From: Acidobacteriaceae bacterium
GTDB lineage: Bacteria > Acidobacteriota > Terriglobia > Terriglobales > Acidobacteriaceae
Direction of reading: 5' to 3'
DNA length: 25,193 nucleotides
Assembly (NCBI GenBank): GCA_003166055.1
Contig: PMWR01000516.1
Span: 1 to 25,193, forward strand
This document shows positions 15,409 through 22,700 of the stretch, one piece after another. How positions within the stretch are numbered: position 1 is the first letter of the stretch; every line of letters begins with the position of its first letter. Under the pieces are notes generated by a model. The model saw only the letters and a program-made list of their open reading frames with translations. It was not told the origin of the DNA and searched no databases. Both the position numbers and the translations under genes were made by a program.

Positions 15409-16689
15409 ATGGGCAAACGCATACAGAACGCAGGTCTGAAGCTCTTTACAGGTGTGATGGGCTCGATTGAACGGGCGCAGAGCGGCGTCGTCTTCAATCC
15501 ATTTTCGGCCGAGGTGCTCAAAGACCCATACCCTGCTTATCGCGCTCTTCGCGAGCGCGATCCGGTGCATCGAAGCTGGCTTGGAGCGGGCGTGGTGCTG
15601 ACGCGGTTCGCCGATATTCGCCAGATGCTGAACGATCCCCGGCTGGGCAACGATCTGCATCTGGCCAACTGGTGGAAGTGGATCGAGAAGCGCCAGATCA
15701 AGGCCGGGCGCACGCAGGAGGAGCTGGACGATCCGAACCTGATCATGTCCGATCCGCCCCGGCACACGCGACTGCGGGCGCTGGTAAACAAGGCTTTCAC
15801 GCCGGACTCGATCCGCGCGCTGGCCCCGAAGGTGGAGCGGATCGCGCGCGAACTGCTCGACGAAGCCGGCGGGAGCGGGGAGATCGAGATTGTCGACTCG
15901 CTGGCATATCCTTTGCCGATGCTGGCGATTGCGGAGCTGATGGGGATTCCGATCGAGGATCGTGACCAGTTTCGCCAGTGGTCGGACGATATGTCGGGCA
16001 GCACGGGATCGTTTGCTCTCAAAGATATTCGCCGGTCGGTGGACGGAGACCATGCGATTCACCGGTATCTGCACGGCATTGTGGAACAGCGCCGCAAGGA
16101 TCCGCAGGACGATCTGCTGACGCGGCTGGTTCATGCGGAAGAGAACGGCGACAGGCTTTCGATGCAGGAGTTGCTTGCGCTGTGCAGCCTTTTGCTGGTG
16201 GCCGGGAACATGACGACGCGCGGGCTGATATCGAACGGGCTTTATGCGCTGCTGCGGAATCCCGAGCAGATCCAGCGCCTACGCGAGACGCCGGAGCTGC
16301 TGACGGAGGGCATCAACGAGCTGGCTCGGTACGACAGCTCCGTGCAACTGGTGGCGCGCTTTGCCAGGGAGGATATTGAGCTCCATGGGAAGCGCATCAA
16401 AAAGGGAACGATGATCTCGATGCTGGCGGGCGCGGCGAATCGCGATCCTGAGCGCTATGTTGAGCCGGATCGGCTGGATTTATCGCGGGATAATTCGCAG
16501 TTCCTGGTCTTCGGCCACGGGATTCACTTTTGCCTGGGGCACTATCTGGCGCGTATGAATGCGCGGATTGCCATCGGGACGCTGCTGGAACGGCACAGGA
16601 AGATTCAGTTCAGCGCCGTGGAACCGAAATGGGGAACGAATTGGGTGATGCGGTCGCTGGAGTCGCTGCCGGTTTCCGTCTCGGACTGA
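15409..16689 (+). CDS. Cytochrome P450 (second of a tandem pair), altered I-helix
   Basis: P450 of 426 residues starting 4 bp after the previous P450 stop, so the two are co-transcribed and probably translationally linked. It has IMSDPPRHTRLRALVNKAFT at 112-131, ExxR at 304-307 (ELAR) and heme loop LVFGHGIHFCLG with axial Cys375. In the I-helix, the usual acidic residue before the threonine is replaced: the sequence is VAGNMTT with Met268, where the sister enzyme has GGNETT. That residue normally takes part in proton delivery during oxygen activation, and its loss is seen in some P450s with atypical chemistry. The rest of the fold is intact, so this is a functional gene and not a decaying copy. 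The reaction is unknown; it could catalyse a different oxidation, coupling or cyclisation on the same polyketide. Confidence 0.93.
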   Translation: MGKRIQNAGLKLFTGVMGSIERAQSGVVFNPFSAEVLKDPYPAYRALRERDPVHRSWLGAGVVLTRFADIRQMLNDPRLGNDLHLANWWKWIEKRQIKAGRTQEELDDPNLIMSDPPRHTRLRALVNKAFTPDSIRALAPKVERIARELLDEAGGSGEIEIVDSLAYPLPMLAIAELMGIPIEDRDQFRQWSDDMSGSTGSFALKDIRRSVDGDHAIHRYLHGIVEQRRKDPQDDLLTRLVHAEENGDRLSMQELLALCSLLLVAGNMTTRGLISNGLYALLRNPEQIQRLRETPELLTEGINELARYDSSVQLVARFAREDIELHGKRIKKGTMISMLAGAANRDPERYVEPDRLDLSRDNSQFLVFGHGIHFCLGHYLARMNARIAIGTLLERHRKIQFSAVEPKWGTNWVMRSLESLPVSVSD

Positions 16690-16705
16690 CCGCTTTGAAC
16701 TAACC

Positions 16706-16723
16706 GCGGCTTGCCATGGCCGC
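16706..16723. terminator. Weak hairpin between convergent P450 and PKS genes
   Basis: The 41-bp gap between the P450 stop and the PKS stop contains GCGGC at 16706-16710 and GCCGC at 16719-16723, able to form a 5-bp GC stem with an 8-base loop. There is no T-tract on either side, so it is at best a weak bidirectional terminator. Its placement between convergent genes is the main argument for it. Confidence 0.2.
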
Positions 16724-16730
16724 AGCACGC

Positions 16731-19700
16731 TCAATCGCCGGCGAGGGCGGCTCGCGTAGAGGGGGCCACGCCTTGCTCGGCGCGCAGCTCCTCATAGAGC
16801 CGGACAAGCTGGAAGACTTCAACCAGGACACGATGAATGCCCGCGTCCTCCATGGCGCGGCGGGAGAGCACCTGGAATTGCTCGTACTCCCTCTGGCTGC
16901 CGGTATTGGAATCGCCGGCTTCGAAATGCGACTTCGCGGCCAAGTCCCAGGGAGTCTGCACGACGCGGGCAGCTTTGCGGAAGAAGGCCTGCTCCAGACC
17001 ATCGAGCCAGCCGGGATGGTTCTTTCGCTCGGTGAGAAGATTGCCGAGCGCCATTATCTGTAGAGCAGCCGAAGCCATTCCTTGTCCAAAGACCGGATCG
17101 AAGGAGCAGATCACGTCGCCGACGTGGAGCAGGCGCTGCGGCATTTCGCGCAGACGGTCGAAGTGGCGGAGGGTGCTGTGCGGGACACGGAAATGCTCGA
17201 CGGCGCCGGGAATGGGGTGGGCGTGCCGGATCGCGTCGTATATGGTCGGCGTGGGCAGGCTTCTGGCGTATTCGAGGAAGCCTGCCATGTCAGTTGGAGG
17301 ATAGTTGCCGTGGCGGCCGCCGAGAGTGACAATCCAGCGGTTTTGCTCGATTGGGAGGATGGAGCCGCCTCTGCGGCCCGCGCCCTCCCGAGAGCTGTGC
17401 GTGCCGGCTCCGCTGGTGTAGCTGAAGACGCCCTTCCAGCCTCGCGAGGAGTCCGCCGGCACTTCAAACAGGGAAGTGGAATAGGCAATGTCCACTGGAA
17501 TCCGGGTTTCGTCCGGAGCGGGCCATCCCTTTTCCTCGAGCTCGTGGAGCATCGTCTGGCGGCGGCCGGTCGCGTTGACGATCAGGGCGGCATAGCGGTC
17601 GGAGATGCGGCTGTCCGGGTCTTTCACGCGAATGCCGAGGACGCGCGAGCGGTCGGCGGACCACAGCAGCTCGCCCGCGTCGATCTGGTCTTCGATATGT
17701 ACGTTCTCGATTGCGAGCAGTCGCTGGCGAATGCAGGATTCCAGCAAGGGGCGCGACTGGCAGTATTGGCGGATGCCGAATTCCCGCTGCGGCCAGGTGC
17801 CGAGCTCGTCTTCCTGGAGGAGATCGAAGGCCGCCTGGAATGCGACGGAGCCCCGTTCGGCGAGAATGTGGTCGAAGCCGGGGAATAGGTCGCACAGCAC
17901 GTTCAGGCCGCCCTTGAGAAGACTGTGCAGATGGTTGCCCTGCGGAATGCCGCGGCGCGGCTTTGCGCCGTCCGTCAAGCGATCTCGTTCGAGCACGGTG
18001 ACCCGCTCGAAGTGGCCGGAAAGGACGCGGGCAGCGAGGAGGCCGGCTATGCCCCCGCCAACTACGATCGCTTCGGACGAGGAGCGGTCGGGATGGGCAA
18101 TCGCCGGTGCCTGCGGAGGCTGCGCGGGGTCGAGATGCGCGACGATGTGGCGGCAGACGAGGCGAAGGTGAGGCTCTTCGATCAGGCCGAAATGATCGCT
18201 GTCGATATTTACGACATCGAGATGGCCGCCGATCTGCTGGCGCCACGCCTGTTCGCGATTGCCGGCGTCGAGTTCGGTGACCGGCAACCCAAGCACGTTG
18301 CCTTCGTCGATGAATTTGCGTGTCGCCTCGAAGAAAACGACGTCGGAGGCGCGGTAAACGGGCGGGTTGTAGGTCTTGAGCGCCGCACCAGTGCAGTTGG
18401 CGACGTCGATGGATCCGCGCAACATACGATATATTCGGTCGGAGGGCAGGCGTGCGACGCCGCGCGCTTCAATGCGCTTGAGGAGATGAATGACGTGCTG
18501 GTCCGGGTCCACGCCGTCGAGTTCCTCGACACGGATGTACGACGCGGTGTTTTCCTCGCCGGCCAGGAAGAGATTCGCGGTCATGACCGAGCGCATGGCG
18601 TAATCCATCTTCTTTTCCATGGCCCTGGTGGTTGCTTCGTTGTGCGGGTAGGTGTCGAGCAGGAAGACGCGCCCGATCTCTTCTCCGGCAGCCGCTAGCT
18701 GGCGCGCGATTTCAAGCGCGAGGATGCCGCCGGACGAGTAGCCCCCGACGTAATACGGGCCGCGGGGCCGCACCATGCGGATGCACGAGACGTAGTGCGC
18801 GGCCATCGATTCAATATCCGTGAAGGGAGGCTGGTGGCCATCGACGCCGCGAGCCTGCAAGCCGTAGACGGGGTAATCCGAGCCGAGTCCGAAGGCGAGC
18901 CGCTTGTAAAGGTGAGCGAAGCCAACCAGGCCATGAACCCAGAATGAAGCGGGCTTGCTGCCGTTGGTCTGAATAGGAATCAGATCCGGCGGGTATTCGA
19001 TTGCCGTATCGCGCGGCTGCGCCGCGGCTGCGCCGGAGATGTGGCCGGCCAACTCGCGCAGGGTGGGAAATTCGAGAATCGCGGCCAACGAGAGCGAGGC
19101 TCCGAAGCGCTCTCGCACGGTTTCCATAATGACGGTGGAGAGGATGGAATCGACGCCGTAGGCCTTCAGCGCACGGTCTTCGTTAAGTTCGCGGGAATTG
19201 ATTTTGAGAACGCCGGCGACGATTTCTTTCAGGGCTTCGACGAGACTGCCATCGGTCGCGCGCATTGGCGGCATGGCGGTTGGGATGCTGGCAGGCGTGC
19301 TTGTTTCCGGTGCGGGCAAGCCGGGCGACACCCAGCACCTCCGCCGTTCGAAAGCATAAGTAGGCAGGTCGATCCGCGCGGGGAACTGGGCTCCGTAGAG
19401 GAGGCTCCAGTCGATCTCAGCTCCTGAGACCCAGAGACGTCCGAGCCTGGGCAGATCGCCCTCACGAATCAATGCGTCAACGAATGCCTTTCCCGAAGCG
19501 CCATCAACCAACATGCCGGCTAATGCGCCCGCGCCGCTTTCCAACTGCGCGGTCCCGCGCCAGGTTCCAGTGGGGTTCGACCGACCGCTCGCAAGCGCGC
19601 CGAGGTGGAGCATTAATTCCTCGATGGACGCGGCGACAATCGCGACGCGCTCCTCCATCGGTTCGCGGCCGATCTGGAGCGTATACGCAAGATCGGACAG

Positions 19701-22700
19701 GGAGACTCCGTCCGCATCGGGACTGCGGAGAAAGCCATGCAGGTCACGCATAAACTGCGCGAGGCTGACCTCAGTCCGGGCGGAGAGAAGTACCAGGCAT
19801 GGACCGCTCGGGTGGATGCGCGAGGCTTCGGAAGCCTTTGCCGGGTACTCCTCGACGAGGAGATGGGCGTTGGTGCCGCCGGCTCCGAAGGAGTTAATGA
19901 GCGCCCGTCTCGGATGGCCTGTGCCGGGCCAATGGGCACGTTCGCGCTGGATGTAGAAGGGCGTCGCATTGAGGTCGATGGCAGGATTCAGGGGTTCGGC
20001 ATGGAGTGTGGGGGCCAGTTCGCGATGGCCGAACTGGAGCAGAACTTTGGTGAGCTGTGAGATGCCGGATGCTGCTTCAAGGTGGCCGATGTTGGATTTC
20101 ACCGAGCCAATGGGGCAGAACTGGCTGCGGCTGGTGAAGCGCCGGAAGGCTTTGCTGAGTGCGGCGATCTCAATCGAATCGGAGAGGGGAAGGCCGTTGG
20201 CTGCGACTTCGACATATCCGATGGACTCCGGGTCGATGGCTGTTTGTTCGAAGAGTCTGACGATTGCGTCCGCCTGCGTATTCGGGTTGGGCACACGATA
20301 GCCATTCCCCTGTCCGCTGTGATGGACACGCGTGCCTTTGATGACGCCGAGGATGCGGTCGCGATCGCGTTCGGCGAGGGCGAGCGGCTTAAGCAGAACC
20401 GCGCCGACTCCCTCACCGGGCACAAAACCGTCGCCCTGTCCGAGGCAGCGGCTGGCTTTTCCAGAGGAAAGCAACCCTGTGCCCTGGAGCGCGAGATATT
20501 TCAACGGGTGGAGGGTGAGGTTGACGCCGCCGGCAATGGCGCAGATCGCCTCGCCTCGCAGGATGCTTTCGCAGGCCATGTGGATGGCCACCATGGAGGA
20601 GGAGCAGGCCGTGTCGACAGCCAGGCTGGGCCCATGGAAATCGAAGAAATACGAAACGCGGTTGGCGATCGACCAATAGGAAGTGGCCGAGGTTACCGGC
20701 CGCTGCGCGACCCATGGGTAGAGCTGGTACATGGCGCCGACGAAGACGCCGATGCCGCGTCCGGTTTCTTCCTGTAGCGCGGCGAGACGGCGCGGCGGAT
20801 AACCGGCCGATTCCAGCGTCTCCCAGACGGTCTGGAGGAAGAGCCGTTCCTGGGGATCGAGGAGTTCCGCCTCGGCGGGCGAGATACGGAAGAACAAGGG
20901 GTCGAACTTGTCGGCATCGTCGATGAATCCGCCCCATTTATTGCGCGCTTTTCCCTCGGAGGGTTGAGGATCGGGGTTGTAGTAGGTGTCGGCGTCCCAG
21001 CGGTCGGCGGGGATCTCACGGATGGAATCTACGCCATTGCGCAGGTTGTTCCAGAAGGAGTGAAGGCTGCGCGCGCCGGGATAGCGGCCGCCGATGCCGA
21101 TGATGGCGATGTCGCTTTGAGCGGCTGCTGCATGGACTGCGGCAGGGTGGATAAGAGGAGCAGGTTCAGCGACCGACGCTGGAGGTACGTGGTTCCTTTG
21201 GCCTGCGCCGGCCAGCTCGCGCAAACGGACTCCGTGGTGTTCGGCAAAATATGCAGTTAATTGATCGAGGGTCTGATATTCAAAGAGCAGCGTTCGGGGA
21301 AGACGGCCGAAGGCTTCTTCCAGACGGTCGGTGAGCACGACGGCGATGATCGAATCGATCCCCAGAGTTTCGAAACGGGCCGTGGCCGCAATGCGATCCG
21401 CAGGCATCTTCAACGTGGCAGCGAACTGACGTTTGAGCCATTCCGTCGCGTCTCCGGAGAGCGCCGGCTCGGGGGTGCGCGGTGAGGCATCGGGCATGAT
21501 CGATTGTGCGGCTGCCGTTTTGCGCGGCGCCGGGAGTGCAAACTCAGGGATCTGAACAGATTCGATGAGCCCGTCGCTGTGCGCCATTAGCACGAATCGG
21601 CCAAATGGGACCGATTCCGGTGTCACGCAAATGTTTCGGTCGAAGCCTGTTTCGGAAAGCAGAAGAGGCCAAACGTCCGGGGAGACGCCGGGCGATCCGG
21701 GGATGCGTTTGTCCTGATCCTGAAAAAGCCACCATCCGCTCGTCAAGCCAAATGTCAACGTCAGGAATGGCCTGGCGACGCCCAACTCGTCGAATACCAG
21801 GACGCCGTTGCGCTTGAGCGCGCGCTTGATATTCGCGAGCGTGTTCGTGATCGAGGTGGTGGCATGGAGCACGTTGGCAGCGACAATAACGTCGAATGAT
21901 CCGGGTTCGAATCCTTGCGAAGCGAGGTCTCGCTCCAGATCCATGCGAACGAAGGAAATGGAAGCGCGAGCCTCCTCGAATCGCCTTCGGCCATACTCCA
22001 GGAACGCGGCGGAGATATCCGTATAGACGTATTCCACGCTGCTACCGAACGGGGCGAGACGATCCAGGATAAAGGCAGTCGTGCCGCCGGTTCCGGCACC
22101 AACTTCCAGAATTCTGATTCTTCCGCCCGCGCTACCGGAGGCGATTCGCTCTGCGCAGCAAGCCTGCACAACATCGGCCACTCTTTGGTTGAAGTGGTCT
22201 GAGACCGCATTCCCCGCGTAAATACCCGATACGTGCTCGACGGAAGAACCAGTGAACAGGACGTCCTCCGCTGTGCGGCGGCCTGTCAATACTTCCGGAA
22301 GGCTTGCGAGACAATGCTGCAAGAGCGCAATTTGGTCAGAGAAACCAGGCGACTCAATTCGCAGACGATTGAATGACTCCGCCAACGGCGGGGAACCGGA
22401 GCAGCTGTTGCCGCGAAGGGAGAGTTTAGTCGAACGGCGCTCCAGAACCCCCGAATCAACCAGTATCCGCACCAGCGCATCGAAGAGGCGGGCGTATTTC
22501 GGCAGGATGCCCAGAGCCGATCGCAGTTCATCGGCCGCGCCTGGTGTGGCAAGCGCGGATCGCAAGCCCATCTCGTCAAAGGCAAGAGTGAGTCCCTGCC
22601 GTGCCAAATCGTCGAGAGATTTATATGTACCCTCACCAATCTCAGCCGCACGGCGATCGATCTCGCGGGTGGGGACTCGATAACAAATTGCGTCCCAATC

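Noticed and set aside
20180..20215. Frameshift explaining the missing HGTGT in the PKS KS
   Set aside because: The frame is continuous, with well-conserved KS sequence on both sides. The AANG version is a known pattern of non-elongating KS domains.
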